Assembly (NCBI RefSeq): GCF_038069655.2
Contig: NZ_CP150951.2
Span: forward strand, 2,196,001 to 2,260,000
DNA from: Yoonia sp. BS5-3
GTDB taxonomy: Bacteria > Pseudomonadota > Alphaproteobacteria > Rhodobacterales > Rhodobacteraceae
Direction: 5' to 3'
Length of the DNA: 64,000 nucleotides
Position numbers and translations under genes: made by a program. Of this stretch, positions 43,066 through 53,004 are shown in pieces. The notes under the pieces were generated by a model. The model saw nothing but the letters and a program-made list of their open reading frames with translations, was not told the DNA's origin and did no database searches. How positions within the stretch are numbered: the stretch's first letter is position 1; the number at the start of each line of letters is the position of its first letter.

Positions 43066-44382
43066 ATGTCCGCGCCTAAGAAGCTATTTATCAAGACTTA
43101 CGGTTGTCAGATGAATGTCTATGACAGCGAACGCATGGCTGAGGCGCTGGGCGGTAAGGGCTATGTCGAGACCAAAAGCCCTGATGATGCGGATATGATC
43201 CTGCTGAATACGTGTCACATCCGCGAAAAAGCCGCTGAAAAAGTCTATTCCGAACTGGGGCGGTTCAAGGGGTTGAAAGCGGAAAACCCGGACTTAAAGA
43301 TTGGCGTTGCAGGATGTGTTGCGCAGGCCGAGGGCGAAGAAATTATGCGCCGCCAGCCGCTTGTCGATCTGGTTGTTGGGCCGCAAAGCTATCATCGTCT
43401 TCCTGCGATGGATGACGCCGTTCAGACGGGCGCCAAGGCGCTCGACACGGATTTCCCGGATGATGACAAGTTTGAAACGCTTAAAAAGCGCGCGAAAGCC
43501 AAGCGCGGCCCGACCGCTTTCTTGACCGTTCAGGAAGGGTGCGATAAATTTTGCGCCTTTTGTGTCGTGCCTTATACACGCGGCGCTGAAGTATCCCGCC
43601 CTGCAGATCGTGTGATCCGCGAGGCGCAAGAACTGGTTGAGGCCGGCGTACGAGAAATCACGCTGCTTGGTCAGAACGTGAATGCTTATCACGGCCATGA
43701 CGATGGCTTGGCCGGGCTGATCTGGGAACTGGACAAAGTCGACGGGCTTGAGCGTATTCGTTTCACGACATCGCACCCCAATGACATGGATGACGCCCTG
43801 ATTGAGGCCCACGGCACCTGCGACAAGCTAATGCCTTATCTGCATTTGCCGGTTCAGTCGGGATCCGACCGTATTTTGAAGGCAATGAACCGCAAGCATA
43901 CTGCCGAAGGTTACATACGCCTCATCGAACGTATTCGCGCGGCCCGCCCTGATTTGCTGCTGTCTGGTGATTTCATTGTGGGTTTCCCTGGCGAGACCGA
44001 GGATGATTTTGAAGATACGCTGCAATTGGTCCGTGATGTGCATTACGGTCAGGCATACTCGTTCAAATATTCGACTCGCCCCGGCACCCCGGCAGCCGAA
44101 AAGCCGCAATTGCCCGATGATGTCATGAATGATCGTCTGCAGCGCTTGCAGGCCCTATTGCGCACGCAGCAGCAACAAACCCAGGCCGCAATGGTTGGAC
44201 GCGAGGTTAAGGTTCTGTTCGAAAAGGCTGGCCGTGAAACAGGGCAGATGATCGGCAAGTCCGAATATCTGCATGCTGTCTATGCAGAGGCGCCCGCAGA
44301 CGTGTTGGGGAAAGTATGCATGGTCAAAATCGTTGAAGATAGCCCAAATTCGCTAAAGGGTGTATTGCTGCCTGTTTCGTAG
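43066..44382 (+). CDS. miaB: tRNA-2-methylthio-N6-dimethylallyladenosine synthase MiaB
   Basis: 438 residues. The N-terminal UPF0004 domain has [15 protein letters not shown] and NTCHIREKA with three cluster-binding Cys; the radical SAM core has the C-x3-C-x2-C motif CDKFCAFC followed by VVPYTRG; a TRAM domain ends the protein. It adds a methylthio group to position 37 of tRNAs. An in-frame ATG 15 nt upstream (43051) is possible. It heads the conserved miaB-phoH-ybeY-corC-lnt run. Confidence 0.95.
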   Translation: MSAPKKLFIKTYGCQMNVYDSERMAEALGGKGYVETKSPDDADMILLNTCHIREKAAEKVYSELGRFKGLKAENPDLKIGVAGCVAQAEGEEIMRRQPLVDLVVGPQSYHRLPAMDDAVQTGAKALDTDFPDDDKFETLKKRAKAKRGPTAFLTVQEGCDKFCAFCVVPYTRGAEVSRPADRVIREAQELVEAGVREITLLGQNVNAYHGHDDGLAGLIWELDKVDGLERIRFTTSHPNDMDDALIEAHGTCDKLMPYLHLPVQSGSDRILKAMNRKHTAEGYIRLIERIRAARPDLLLSGDFIVGFPGETEDDFEDTLQLVRDVHYGQAYSFKYSTRPGTPAAEKPQLPDDVMNDRLQRLQALLRTQQQQTQAAMVGREVKVLFEKAGRETGQMIGKSEYLHAVYAEAPADVLGKVCMVKIVEDSPNSLKGVLLPVS

Positions 44383-44457
44383 CAATCCTCAAATCCTCGG
44401 TTTCGTTTGCGACAACGTTGGCATGCTGAATATTTGGATGCTTCCTGCTCGAATATG

Positions 44458-44473
44458 TGTCACTCCGGTGACA
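44458..44473. promoter_or_regulatory. Inverted repeat between miaB and phoH
   Basis: TGTCAC and GTGACA are perfect 6-bp arms around TCCG. A second small dyad, GAGTC/GACTC, lies at 44518-44533 just before the phoH ribosome binding site. Either may be an operator or leader hairpin. Confidence 0.3.
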
Positions 44474-44546
44474 ATTCGGCCTACTGTCTTGCGCCTTGTC
44501 TGCAGACTTGCCACCATGAGTCTGTAAAGACTCAAAGGAGAGCTGC

Positions 44547-45560
44547 TTGGCCACTGGTGCCCTGACCCCACCCGCTGACACCGTCACCGAAACCCTGCTG
44601 GAGTTTCCCGATAACTTCCTGCTGATCGATCTTTGCGGCGAGTATGATCGCAACCTGACCACGATTGAAGAAAGTCTTGGCGTGCAGATCCTGCGCCGGG
44701 GCAATCAATTGGCCGTGATCGGCGATGAGCCGTCCCGCATGGATGCCGCAAAGGTATTGCAGGCCATATATGCCCGTCTTGAATCCGGTCGAAGCTTAGA
44801 GCCGGGTGATCTGGACCGCGAATTGCGCATGGGAAATGATGCGATGTTTGACCCGCAAGCGGGTGATGATCAGATCGAGCTTTTCCAAGGCGACACGTCC
44901 CGGGTCGAAATCAAAACCCGCAAAAAGTTGATTGAGCCGCGCACGGATGCCCAGAAGGCCTATGTGAAATCCTTGTTCGACAAGGAACTGGCCTTTGGCA
45001 TTGGTCCTGCGGGGACCGGCAAGACTTATCTGGCTGTCGCCGTGGGCGTGAATATGTTGATCAGCGGCCATGTCGATAAGATCATCCTGTCCCGTCCTGC
45101 CGTAGAGGCCGGTGAAAAGCTGGGCTATTTGCCTGGTGATATGAAGGACAAGGTCGATCCTTATATGCAGCCGCTTTATGATGCGCTGAATGACTTTCTG
45201 CCTGGCAAGCAGTCTGCCAAGATGATCGAGGAGAAAATCATCGAAATTGCGCCCTTGGCCTTTATGCGGGGACGTACCTTGTCGAACGCATTTGTCGTTT
45301 TGGATGAGGCGCAAAACGCCACCACTATGCAAATGAAGATGTTTCTCACCCGTCTGGGCGAAGGATCGCGCATGGTGATTACAGGGGATCGCACGCAAAT
45401 CGATTTGCCGCGCGGGGTAAGTTCGGGGCTATCGGATGCCGAACGGCTGCTTAAGAATATTCCCAAGATCAGCTTTAACTATTTCAGCGCAAAAGATGTC
45501 GTCAGGCATCCGCTCGTCGCTGCGATTATCGAAGCGTATGAGGCGGATAAGCCCGAGTGA
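44547..45560 (+). CDS. phoH: PhoH-family ATPase
   Basis: 337 residues. Walker A is GPAGTGKTYLA near residue 155 and Walker B AFVVLDEAQN near 252, with the PhoH-specific KLGYLPGDMKDKVDPYMQP between them. It is linked to RNA metabolism by its neighbour ybeY. The start is a TTG with an AAAGGAG site 6 nt before it; no ATG occurs at a suitable place. It overlaps ybeY by 4 nt (GTGA). Confidence 0.92.
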   Translation: MATGALTPPADTVTETLLEFPDNFLLIDLCGEYDRNLTTIEESLGVQILRRGNQLAVIGDEPSRMDAAKVLQAIYARLESGRSLEPGDLDRELRMGNDAMFDPQAGDDQIELFQGDTSRVEIKTRKKLIEPRTDAQKAYVKSLFDKELAFGIGPAGTGKTYLAVAVGVNMLISGHVDKIILSRPAVEAGEKLGYLPGDMKDKVDPYMQPLYDALNDFLPGKQSAKMIEEKIIEIAPLAFMRGRTLSNAFVVLDEAQNATTMQMKMFLTRLGEGSRMVITGDRTQIDLPRGVSSGLSDAERLLKNIPKISFNYFSAKDVVRHPLVAAIIEAYEADKPE

Positions 45561-46075
45561 GTGTTGACTGTGTGGTCGAAGAGACGCGTTGGGGCGATAT
45601 CGCTGAGCTTGCTCAGATCGCTTCGGACGCTGTCTTAAGTAGGCTTGGCATGCTGCCGGATGCCTATGAAATCAGTGTGTTGGCCTGCAATGATGCGCGG
45701 ATCGCTGCGTTGAACGCGGATTTTCGGGGCAAGCCGCAACCGACAAATGTGCTTAGTTGGCCGTCAGAGGAGCGGTCGTCGCAGATTGACGGCGACATGC
45801 CTGATTTACCAAAGCAGGGTCCAGATAGTGAATTAGGTGATATCGCTATCGCTTTTGAAACATGCATGCGTGAGGCCGAGGCGGCCAACAAGACCATGCG
45901 TGATCATACACTTCATTTACTGATCCATGGCACCCTGCATTTGCTGGGTTTCGATCATGAACGTGACCGCGACGCCACCCTTATGGAAGGGTTGGAAACA
46001 GAGATACTTGGCAAACTGGGTATTTGTGACCCATATAAGGATCGATTGGCTCAATTTACGGGCCTGTATAGGTAA
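45557..46075 (+). CDS. ybeY: Endoribonuclease YbeY
   Basis: 172 residues. The zinc-binding signature HGTLHLLGFDH lies near residue 130, preceded by LGDIAIAFE. YbeY matures 16S rRNA and takes part in ribosome quality control. It starts with GTG overlapping the phoH stop. Confidence 0.94.
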   Translation: MSVDCVVEETRWGDIAELAQIASDAVLSRLGMLPDAYEISVLACNDARIAALNADFRGKPQPTNVLSWPSEERSSQIDGDMPDLPKQGPDSELGDIAIAFETCMREAEAANKTMRDHTLHLLIHGTLHLLGFDHERDRDATLMEGLETEILGKLGICDPYKDRLAQFTGLYR

Positions 46076-46082
46076 GGAAAAA

Positions 46083-46973
46083 ATGGGCGACACCGGCGAC
46101 GGTCCATCTATCGCAGCGCAAAGCGCGCAACTGGACCAGACAGAAAAACAACCCGGGCTTTTTGCCAGGCTCCGCGATGCAATTCGCCCCCCCGCAACGC
46201 CAGAGATACTTGACGAGGTATCCCCCGACACAGCGCGCCATGCTGGCGCCGTCCTTGGTATGCTGAACCTGCGCCGGATGCGGGTTGAAGACGTGGCCGT
46301 TCCCAAACCCGACATTGTGGCCATTCCTTTGGGGACGACCAAGGATGAATTGGTTGAGACCTTTCGCGAAAGCGGTCTGACCCGCCTGCCTGTTTATGAC
46401 GGCACCTTGGATACCCCTATCGGTTTTGCCAATCTCAAGGATTTTGCGCTTCAGTACGGGTTTAACGGGGATCAGCCGGAGCTTGATTTGCGCAAACTGA
46501 TCCGCCCCCTGATTTACGTTCCACCGTCCATGCCGCTTGGTGTGCTGTTGCAAAAGATGCAGGCAGAGCGCACCCATATGGCCCTTGTCATTGACGAATA
46601 TGGCGGTACCGATGGTCTTGTGACCATTGAAGATGTCATCGAACAGGTCGTCGGTGAAATCGAGGATGAGCACGATGTCGAAGAAGCCAAAAGCTGGGTG
46701 ATGGAAAAGCCAGGCTGCTATTTGGCGCAGGCCCGCACCGAGCTTGATGATTTCGAAACCGAAATCGGGATCAAGCTGACCGAACATGCCGACATCGATG
46801 AGGAAGAAATCGACACGCTGGGCGGCCTTGTGACCTTGTTGGCTGGGCATCTGCCAGCCCGGGGCGAGGTGATCTTGCACCCCAATGGCCCCGAATTCGA
46901 GGTGGTCGATGCTGACCCACGTCGGATCAAGCGGTTACGTGTTCGCTGTAACCCAGCGCCAGCCCGTGCCTAA
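46083..46973 (+). CDS. corC: HlyC/CorC-family CBS-domain protein
   Basis: 296 residues. A pair of CBS domains (MRVEDVAVPKPDIVAIP; LVIDEYGGTDGLVTIEDVIEQVVG) is followed by the CorC_HlyC domain (about 205-290, with EEIDTLGGLV). There is no membrane domain, as in E. coli CorC. It is linked to magnesium/cobalt efflux and envelope integrity. The ATG at 46083 is preferred; the open frame continues into ybeY upstream. Confidence 0.9.
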   Translation: MGDTGDGPSIAAQSAQLDQTEKQPGLFARLRDAIRPPATPEILDEVSPDTARHAGAVLGMLNLRRMRVEDVAVPKPDIVAIPLGTTKDELVETFRESGLTRLPVYDGTLDTPIGFANLKDFALQYGFNGDQPELDLRKLIRPLIYVPPSMPLGVLLQKMQAERTHMALVIDEYGGTDGLVTIEDVIEQVVGEIEDEHDVEEAKSWVMEKPGCYLAQARTELDDFETEIGIKLTEHADIDEEEIDTLGGLVTLLAGHLPARGEVILHPNGPEFEVVDADPRRIKRLRVRCNPAPARA

Positions 46974-48465
46974 CATCGCTGCCGGCTTGTTGGCCCGGCC
47001 CGCATGGCAGCGGTGCGCCGTTTTCTTGCTGCTCGGCGGATTGGCGGGATTGGGGCAAGCGCCTTTGGATATTTGGCCGGCAACGATCCTTGCCCTGGCC
47101 ATTTTGCTTTATTTGCACAGTAAGACGACTGCACCGCGCCCGGCGGTTTTGCATGTTTGGCTGTTCGGAATTGGCTATTTCGCGTTCAGCCTGCGCTGGA
47201 TTATTGAGCCCTTCTTGGTCGACATAGCCCGTCATGGATGGATGGCGCCGTTTGCCATCTGCCTTATGGCGGCAGGTGCGGCGCTTTTTTGGGCTGTGGC
47301 CGCTTGGTGCGCGTGTCGTGTGTCCCTGCGTAATGCGCCAATGCTGGGACTGGCAATTGTCATCGCCGAGGTAACGCGTTCCTTGATCTTGACCGGGTTT
47401 CCTTGGGCGCTGTTAGGACATGTTTGGATTTCGACGGGTCTGGCGCAACTGGCGGCCTTCGGCGGACCACATCTTCTTAGTTTGATCAGCATGATAGCTG
47501 CTTGGGCGCTTGTCTCACTGGCTGGCAGATTTCGGGTAATCGGAATTGTAACCCTGGGTCTGTTGGTCACGGTATCTTTCGTTCTACGCCCGGGTCCCGC
47601 TGATCCGGTTGCGGCTGATGCGCCGGTTGTGCGGATTGTCCAACCGAATGCTTTGCAACATCAAAAATGGGACCCGGCCTACCGGGATGTGTTTTTGAAC
47701 CGCCTCGTAACACTGACCGGGCAGGGTGCGACACCTGATCTGGTGGTTTGGCCTGAGACATCTGTGCCCTATTTGCTGAACTATATCGAAGATGACCTAA
47801 GCCTATTTTCAGAGGCGGTTCGCGGTGCGCCGCTTGTCTTTGGCGTCCAACGCGCCGACACAGAGCGCCGGTTTTACAACAGCCTTGTGGTCATGGATGC
47901 CGGGGGGCGTGTGCAATCGATCTATGATAAACAGCATCTGGTTCCCTTTGGTGAATACATCCCCGGCGCGGGCCTGTTGGGGCGCGTGGGAGCGGCAGGT
48001 CTGGCCCGCAATCTTGGATCGGGGTTCACAAGTGGCGATGTGCCGGGTCCGATCGATTTGCCCGGCATTGGCGCAGCCATTCCACTGATTTGTTATGAGG
48101 GGATCTTTGCCGAAGAGCTGACGGATGGCGGTGATCGCGCGCGGCTATTGCTGTTGATCACGAATGACGCGTGGTTCGGGCAGGCCGCTGGCCCATATCA
48201 ACACCTTGCGCAGGCGCGCTTGCGCGCCATTGAGCAAGGTTTGCCCATGGTGCGTGCTGCGAATACCGGGATTAGTGCGATGATCGATGCCAAAGGACGG
48301 ATCCTCAGCCAATTGGGGTTGGACCGTGATGGGGCGCTTGATGTTGCATTGCCGCCTGCATTGCCGCCGACACTTTATGCGCAGTTTGGCGACTGGCCCT
48401 TTCTGGCGGTTTTGTTCTTGTTAACCTTGGGTTGTTACGGCTTATCAAGGCGCGAAGGCGATTGA
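46966..48465 (+). CDS. lnt: Apolipoprotein N-acyltransferase Lnt
   Basis: 499 residues with six N-terminal membrane spans, then a nitrilase-fold periplasmic domain. The catalytic triad is Glu in VWPETSVPY, Lys in YDKQHLVPFGEY and Cys in IPLICYEGIF. It adds the third acyl chain to lipoproteins such as the YjbF-like protein here. I place the start at a GTG that overlaps the corC stop; a GTG at 46939 is also possible. Confidence 0.92.
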   Translation: MPNIAAGLLARPAWQRCAVFLLLGGLAGLGQAPLDIWPATILALAILLYLHSKTTAPRPAVLHVWLFGIGYFAFSLRWIIEPFLVDIARHGWMAPFAICLMAAGAALFWAVAAWCACRVSLRNAPMLGLAIVIAEVTRSLILTGFPWALLGHVWISTGLAQLAAFGGPHLLSLISMIAAWALVSLAGRFRVIGIVTLGLLVTVSFVLRPGPADPVAADAPVVRIVQPNALQHQKWDPAYRDVFLNRLVTLTGQGATPDLVVWPETSVPYLLNYIEDDLSLFSEAVRGAPLVFGVQRADTERRFYNSLVVMDAGGRVQSIYDKQHLVPFGEYIPGAGLLGRVGAAGLARNLGSGFTSGDVPGPIDLPGIGAAIPLICYEGIFAEELTDGGDRARLLLLITNDAWFGQAAGPYQHLAQARLRAIEQGLPMVRAANTGISAMIDAKGRILSQLGLDRDGALDVALPPALPPTLYAQFGDWPFLAVLFLLTLGCYGLSRREGD

Positions 48466-48501
48466 CCTTGCTAGGTTAAGTCCGTAGACGCGTGGATGGT
48501 T

Positions 48502-48546
48502 CTGCCACAACGGCTTCCTGACGTGGCAGTGAATTTTATTGGAGCA
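48502..48546 (+). promoter_or_regulatory. SAM/SAH-type riboswitch before metK
   Basis: CTGCCAC (48502-48508) pairs with GTGGCAG (48523-48529). The loop ACGGCTTCCTGA between the arms and the downstream ATTGGAGCA (48538-48546) match the conserved core of the SAM/SAH riboswitch as I remember it. GCTTCC in the loop can pair with GGAGC as a pseudoknot. GGAGC includes the metK ribosome binding site (48541-48544), so ligand binding would close it and lower translation of metK. Confidence 0.85.
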
Positions 48547-48553
48547 CTTCCCC

Positions 48554-49735
48554 ATGGCACGACAAGACTATATTTTTACATCGGAATCCGTTTCCGAAGG
48601 GCATCCCGACAAGGTATGCGACCGTATTTCAGATGCGGTGCTTGACGCATTTCTTTCGCAAGAACCCGAGGCGCGAGTCGCATGCGAGACCTTTGCCACC
48701 ACCAATCGCGTGGTTATTGGCGGGGAAGTCGGCCTATCTGACAAAAGCAAACTGAAAGACTATGTCGGCCGTGTCGAGGACATCGCGCGCGCATGCATCA
48801 AAGATATCGGATATGAGCAAGATAAGTTTCACCACGCAACATGCAAGGTGACGAATCTGCTGCATGAGCAGTCCGCCCATATCGCCCAAGGCGTCGATGC
48901 CGCGACTGATAAAGACGAAGGCGCGGGCGATCAGGGGATCATGTTTGGCTATGCCACCACCGAAACAGACGCATTGATGCCTGCACCCATTCAATACGCA
49001 CATGCGATCCTGCGTCGTCTCGCGGAAGCCCGAAAATCGGGTCAGGAACCGACTTTGCGCCCAGATGCAAAAAGTCAGGTTTCACTGCGGTACGCAAATG
49101 GAAAACCGGTCGAGGTGACATCGATTGTGCTGTCGACCCAGCACGCGCACGAAGACCAAAGTAGCGACGACATCCGCGCTATTGTCGAACCTTATATTCG
49201 CGAGGCTCTGCCCGATGGGTTAATCACGCCGAAAACCGAATGGTGGGTAAACCCAACCGGTATTTTCGTCATTGGCGGCCCTGACGGCGATGCAGGCCTG
49301 ACAGGCCGTAAAATTATCGTGGATACTTATGGTGGTGCCGCACCGCATGGTGGCGGGGCATTTTCCGGCAAAGATCCAACAAAAGTCGACCGATCTGCGG
49401 CCTATGCAGCCCGCTATCTGGCCAAGAATGTCGTGGCCGCTGGTTTGTCCGAGCGCTGCACAATCCAGCTGAGCTACGCGATTGGTGTTGCTAAGCCATT
49501 GTCGATCTATGCAGACACCCACGGCACCGGCGACGTTGATCCGGAAGCGATTGAACGGGCCGTGGCGCAGGTTATGGATCTGACCCCACGCGGCATTCGC
49601 GAACATCTGCAATTGAATAAGCCGATCTTTGAGCGGACCGCAGCCTATGGCCACTTTGGCCGTGAGCCAGATGCAGATGGCGGCTTTAGTTGGGAACGTA
49701 CAGATTTGGTTGAGACGCTGAAGCGCGCTGTCTGA
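48554..49735 (+). CDS. metK: S-adenosylmethionine synthetase
   Basis: 393 residues. It has [11 protein letters not shown] at the N-terminus, [13 protein letters not shown] near residue 120 and the phosphate-binding GGGAFSGKD. It forms SAM from methionine and ATP in the cytoplasm. The ATG at 48554 is 9 nt after the GGAG that forms part of the upstream riboswitch pseudoknot. A TTG 15 nt earlier lies inside the riboswitch and is not the start. Confidence 0.97.
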   Translation: MARQDYIFTSESVSEGHPDKVCDRISDAVLDAFLSQEPEARVACETFATTNRVVIGGEVGLSDKSKLKDYVGRVEDIARACIKDIGYEQDKFHHATCKVTNLLHEQSAHIAQGVDAATDKDEGAGDQGIMFGYATTETDALMPAPIQYAHAILRRLAEARKSGQEPTLRPDAKSQVSLRYANGKPVEVTSIVLSTQHAHEDQSSDDIRAIVEPYIREALPDGLITPKTEWWVNPTGIFVIGGPDGDAGLTGRKIIVDTYGGAAPHGGGAFSGKDPTKVDRSAAYAARYLAKNVVAAGLSERCTIQLSYAIGVAKPLSIYADTHGTGDVDPEAIERAVAQVMDLTPRGIREHLQLNKPIFERTAAYGHFGREPDADGGFSWERTDLVETLKRAV

Positions 49736-49748
49736 TCAAGCCGCGCCG

Positions 49749-49768
49749 AAGCCTCGAAAGCGGGGCTT
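49749..49768 (+). terminator. Hairpin after metK
   Basis: AAGCCTCG pairs with CGGGGCTT (one G-U pair) around AAAG, 13 bp after the metK stop. There is no U run, so it may be a weak terminator or an mRNA 3'-end stabiliser. Confidence 0.4.
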
Positions 49769-49784
49769 GGCGTTGACAAAAAAG

Positions 49785-49823
49785 CACGTTTAAATCGATG
49801 TAATGGCTATCGATTTAAACGTG
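49785..49823. promoter_or_regulatory. 15-bp perfect inverted repeat upstream of COG3904-like gene
   Basis: CACGTTTAAATCGAT (49785-49799) and ATCGATTTAAACGTG (49809-49823) enclose 9 nt. TTGACA at 49773-49778 could be a -35 box just upstream. The repeat covers the ATG at 49803, which argues that translation starts later, at 49836. A repressor site or a leader stem-loop is possible. Confidence 0.55.
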
Positions 49824-49835
49824 ACTGGAAACTGC

Positions 49836-50489
49836 ATGAGACACATATGGAGCCTTGCCATGGGTCTGATCGTCGTGGCGACGGACCTGCCTGCTCAGAA
49901 ATTTGGCTTAGCTGAGGGCGGTGTTACTGGTAAATTTGATCTCCGCGGGTCAGTCCTGATTTACAACAGCGATAATGCGGCCGTTGGTGGCTATCCCGAA
50001 ATCGAAATGGCTGATGTCGAGGAACTGCGCGGGTATTTGCGTAGTCAGCCGCACATCAAGACGTTGGAATTGAACAGCGGCGGTGGGTCCGTCTGGGCCG
50101 GTAATGAAATGGCCCGTATCGTTCTGGATTTCGGGCTGAACACCCGTGTAGAGGGTGAATGCAGTAGTTCCTGCGTCAATATCTTCTTGGCCGGACAGAA
50201 CAGAGAGATGGCGCGTGGCTCAAGCATAGGTTTTCATCAATATGGTTGGACCGACGAGGGGATTGAAAGCTACTTTAAAGAATGGCGGGATGAGGAGAAT
50301 TGGCGGACGCCGTATGATTTTGCCTCTTGGCTTTATCAAGATACCCAACATGAAACGGCTGCACATCTGGAATATATGATTTCACGCGGGGTTGACCCGC
50401 TCTTTGCGATTGAGGCGAAGAAATACCGCCCCGCTATGTGGTATCCGACCCGTTCAGAACTGGAAGACGCAGGCGTTTTACGCGACTGA
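49836..50489 (+). CDS. Periplasmic COG3904/ClpP-like protein
   Basis: 217 residues from the ATG at 49836, which leaves a signal peptide (RHIWSLAMGLIVVATDLPA). The mature protein shows LELNSGGGSVWAGNEMA, then EGECSSSCVNIFLAG and GSSIGFHQYGW. These correspond to the glycine-rich oxyanion region, a nucleophile-type Ser flanked by Cys, and the His of the ClpP/crotonase fold. It shares this plan with the protein at 2525-3004. It stands alone between metK and trmB, behind its own probable promoter. An ATG at 49803 is in frame but sits inside an inverted repeat. Confidence 0.7.
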   Translation: MRHIWSLAMGLIVVATDLPAQKFGLAEGGVTGKFDLRGSVLIYNSDNAAVGGYPEIEMADVEELRGYLRSQPHIKTLELNSGGGSVWAGNEMARIVLDFGLNTRVEGECSSSCVNIFLAGQNREMARGSSIGFHQYGWTDEGIESYFKEWRDEENWRTPYDFASWLYQDTQHETAAHLEYMISRGVDPLFAIEAKKYRPAMWYPTRSELEDAGVLRD

Positions 50490-50529
50490 GCTGATTGCAC
50501 CGCACGGCGTCGCTTGCTAAGGCCCAGCC

Positions 50530-51258
50530 ATGACTGATGACCGACATCCCTCTGGCGCCCCATGGCGCAATTTCTATGGGCGTTTCAAGGGCAAGACTAT
50601 TCGCGCCAGCCAGCATGAATATCTTGAAAATGATTTGGCCCCGCTATCACCGGGACCCATTACGTGGGACGAAAACCCAAAGCGCGTTCCGCTTGATCTA
50701 GATGCCGTCTTTGGCAGCAAAGACGTCTGGCTTGAAATCGGCTTTGGCGGGGGTGAGCATCTGGTGCATATGGCTGAGAGTTATCCGCAGATCGGCCTTA
50801 TCGGGTGCGAGCCGTACATCAATGGCGTTGCAATGCTGTTGGGGAAAATTCGTAAAGCTGAGGTGGAAAACCTACGTGTTCATCCAGGTGATGTGCGTGA
50901 TTTGTTTGATGTGCTGCCGGATCAGACACTTAGCAAGGTATTTCTGAATTACCCGGACCCCTGGCCGAAAAAGCGCCACCACCGTCGGCGATTTGTTACA
51001 CCGGAGCACTTGGAACCGCTGCATCGCGTGATGCAGCCCGGGGCAGAATTGCGCGTGGCGACAGATATTCCCGATTATGTGCGTCAAACGCTCGAACAGG
51101 TGCCGCGTCACGGGTTTACATGGCTTGCAGAGCGTCCGGACGATTGGCGCACACCTTGGGATGATTGGCTGTCGACACGTTACGAGCAAAAAGCCCTACG
51201 CGAAGGGCGCACGCCGCATTATCTGACATTTCGGCGCGATCCTTCACGCAGCAGGTGA
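50530..51258 (+). CDS. trmB: tRNA (guanine-N7)-methyltransferase TrmB
   Basis: 242 residues. The SAM site is LEIGFGGGEHLV near residue 68, and the TrmB motif NYPDPWPKKRHHRRR near 140 is diagnostic. It methylates G46 in the variable loop of tRNAs. In related genomes it follows metK directly; here a COG3904-like gene lies between. Confidence 0.95.
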   Translation: MTDDRHPSGAPWRNFYGRFKGKTIRASQHEYLENDLAPLSPGPITWDENPKRVPLDLDAVFGSKDVWLEIGFGGGEHLVHMAESYPQIGLIGCEPYINGVAMLLGKIRKAEVENLRVHPGDVRDLFDVLPDQTLSKVFLNYPDPWPKKRHHRRRFVTPEHLEPLHRVMQPGAELRVATDIPDYVRQTLEQVPRHGFTWLAERPDDWRTPWDDWLSTRYEQKALREGRTPHYLTFRRDPSRSR

Positions 51259-51316
51259 TGGACCCTGATCTCAGCCTGGGGTATCAGGCCGCAAGATAGC
51301 GATAAGGAACAGTTTT

Positions 51317-52669
51317 ATGTCCGGCCACGGCAGCCCCATTCCGATGACATCACGCCCTTGCGGCCCGCTTAAGGGCGAGGCGCATGTGCCCGGCGACAAG
51401 TCTATTTCGCACCGTTCGCTGATCCTGGGCGCGCTCTGTGTTGGTGAAACGCATATCACCGGCCTGCTTGAAGGCGAGGATGTGTTGGATACAGCCAAGG
51501 CGATGCGCGCATTTGGTGCGACCGTTACCGATCATGGGGGCGGTGAATGGACTGTGCAGGGCGTCGGTGTCGGCGGTTTTGCAGAGCCTGATCAAGTCAT
51601 CGACTGCGGCAATTCAGGCACCGGTGTGCGCCTGATCATGGGGGCTGCTGCGACTTGCCCGATCACGGTGACCTATACAGGCGATGCCTCATTGAATGGA
51701 CGCCCGATGGGCCGCGTGACGGACCCGCTGACGCTGTTTGGCACGCAATCCTTTGGCCGCGAAGGCGGCCGTTTGCCCATGACCGTTGTGGGTGCAGCAG
51801 AGCCGATCCCGGCGCGTTACGAAGTTCCCGTGCCTTCTGCGCAGGTGAAATCAGCGGTTTTACTGGCGGGTCTGAATGCCCCTGGTCAGACGATCGTCAT
51901 CGAGAAGGAAGCAACCCGCGATCATACTGAGCGCATGTTACAAGGCTTTGGGGCTGAACTTAGCGTCGAAGACACTGATGAGGGGCGGGTCATCACGCTT
52001 ACCGGGCAACCCGAGCTGACACCGCAAAGCATTGTCGTCCCGCGCGATCCGTCCTCGGCTGCGTTTCCGGTCTGCGCTGCGATCATAACGCCTGGTTCTG
52101 ATGTCTTGGTCCCGAATATCGGTTTGAACCCAACACGCGCGGGCCTTTTTACGACCCTGCAAGAAATGGGTGCCGATCTGACCTATGAAAACATGCGCGA
52201 AGAAGGGGGCGAGCCCGTGGCCGACCTTCGTGCAAAATTCTCGCCTGATCTGAAAGGGATTGCCGTGCCGCCTGCGCGGGCCGCCAGCATGATTGATGAA
52301 TATCCAGTGCTGTCCGTTGTTGCGGCTTTTGCATCAGGCGTCACGGATATGCAGGGCGTGAAAGAGCTGCGGGTCAAGGAAAGCGACCGGATTGACGCGA
52401 TGGCCAAAGGGCTACGGGCCGCTGGCGTGAGCGTCGATGAAGGTGATGATTGGTGGAAGGTGCATGGGCTTGGGCATGGTAACGTGCCGGGCGGCGCAAC
52501 CGTCGCCAGTCAGCTTGATCACCGCATCGCCATGGCATTCATGGTTATGGGAATGGCGACGCAAAAACCCATGAGCGTTGATGACGGATCACCCATCGCT
52601 ACATCTTTCCCGATTTTTGAGTGGCTCATGGGCAATCTTGGCGCGCAATTGGTGCGAACAAACGGCTAA
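51317..52669 (+). CDS. aroA: 3-phosphoshikimate 1-carboxyvinyltransferase
   Basis: 450 residues. EPSP synthase signatures are [29 protein letters not shown] with [12 protein letters not shown], and [13 protein letters not shown]. It makes EPSP in the shikimate pathway. AAGGA precedes the ATG at 51317. In many relatives cmk and rpsA follow; here a gap and then unrelated genes do. Confidence 0.96.
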   Translation: MSGHGSPIPMTSRPCGPLKGEAHVPGDKSISHRSLILGALCVGETHITGLLEGEDVLDTAKAMRAFGATVTDHGGGEWTVQGVGVGGFAEPDQVIDCGNSGTGVRLIMGAAATCPITVTYTGDASLNGRPMGRVTDPLTLFGTQSFGREGGRLPMTVVGAAEPIPARYEVPVPSAQVKSAVLLAGLNAPGQTIVIEKEATRDHTERMLQGFGAELSVEDTDEGRVITLTGQPELTPQSIVVPRDPSSAAFPVCAAIITPGSDVLVPNIGLNPTRAGLFTTLQEMGADLTYENMREEGGEPVADLRAKFSPDLKGIAVPPARAASMIDEYPVLSVVAAFASGVTDMQGVKELRVKESDRIDAMAKGLRAAGVSVDEGDDWWKVHGLGHGNVPGGATVASQLDHRIAMAFMVMGMATQKPMSVDDGSPIATSFPIFEWLMGNLGAQLVRTNG

Positions 52670-53004
52670 AAGGCCGCAAAATTCGGAATCAGATTTGTAG
52701 CCGATTGCCGCAAAAATGCGCCGAACCCAGCCTATTTTTTGGGCTGATGGCGCTGGTGTGCTGTTTTTTCGATCATTTTCAACTGGACCCCGAAAAAGTT
52801 AATGCCTCAAAATTAGACTAAGTCACCGGTCCTTCTAACCTGATCTGGTTGGTTTGGGCGGATGATCGTCCAGATTTTTGAGGGTAACGAAGTGCAAAAT
52901 TTCAGCGCAACAGGCCTTATGTGTCCGATTGGGCGGCGTAAGGCGTCCTTAGGACGGGGTGCCTTCGCAAAATGAGCCCCGTTCCCTGCGCAAATGATGC
53001 ACAG
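52670..53004. other. Intergenic region after aroA
   Basis: 335 bp with no supported gene. A small hairpin CAGCCT/GGGCTG around ATTTTTT (52728-52746) and a dyad CGTCCT-T-AGGACG near 52948 are present, neither with a clear U tract. No RNA gene was seen. Confidence 0.4.

Noticed and set aside
46056-46880. Long open frame (274 codons) on the minus strand inside corC
   Set aside because: It is antisense to a clear CBS/CorC gene, has no family features or ribosome binding site, and is a typical by-product of codon bias in this GC range.
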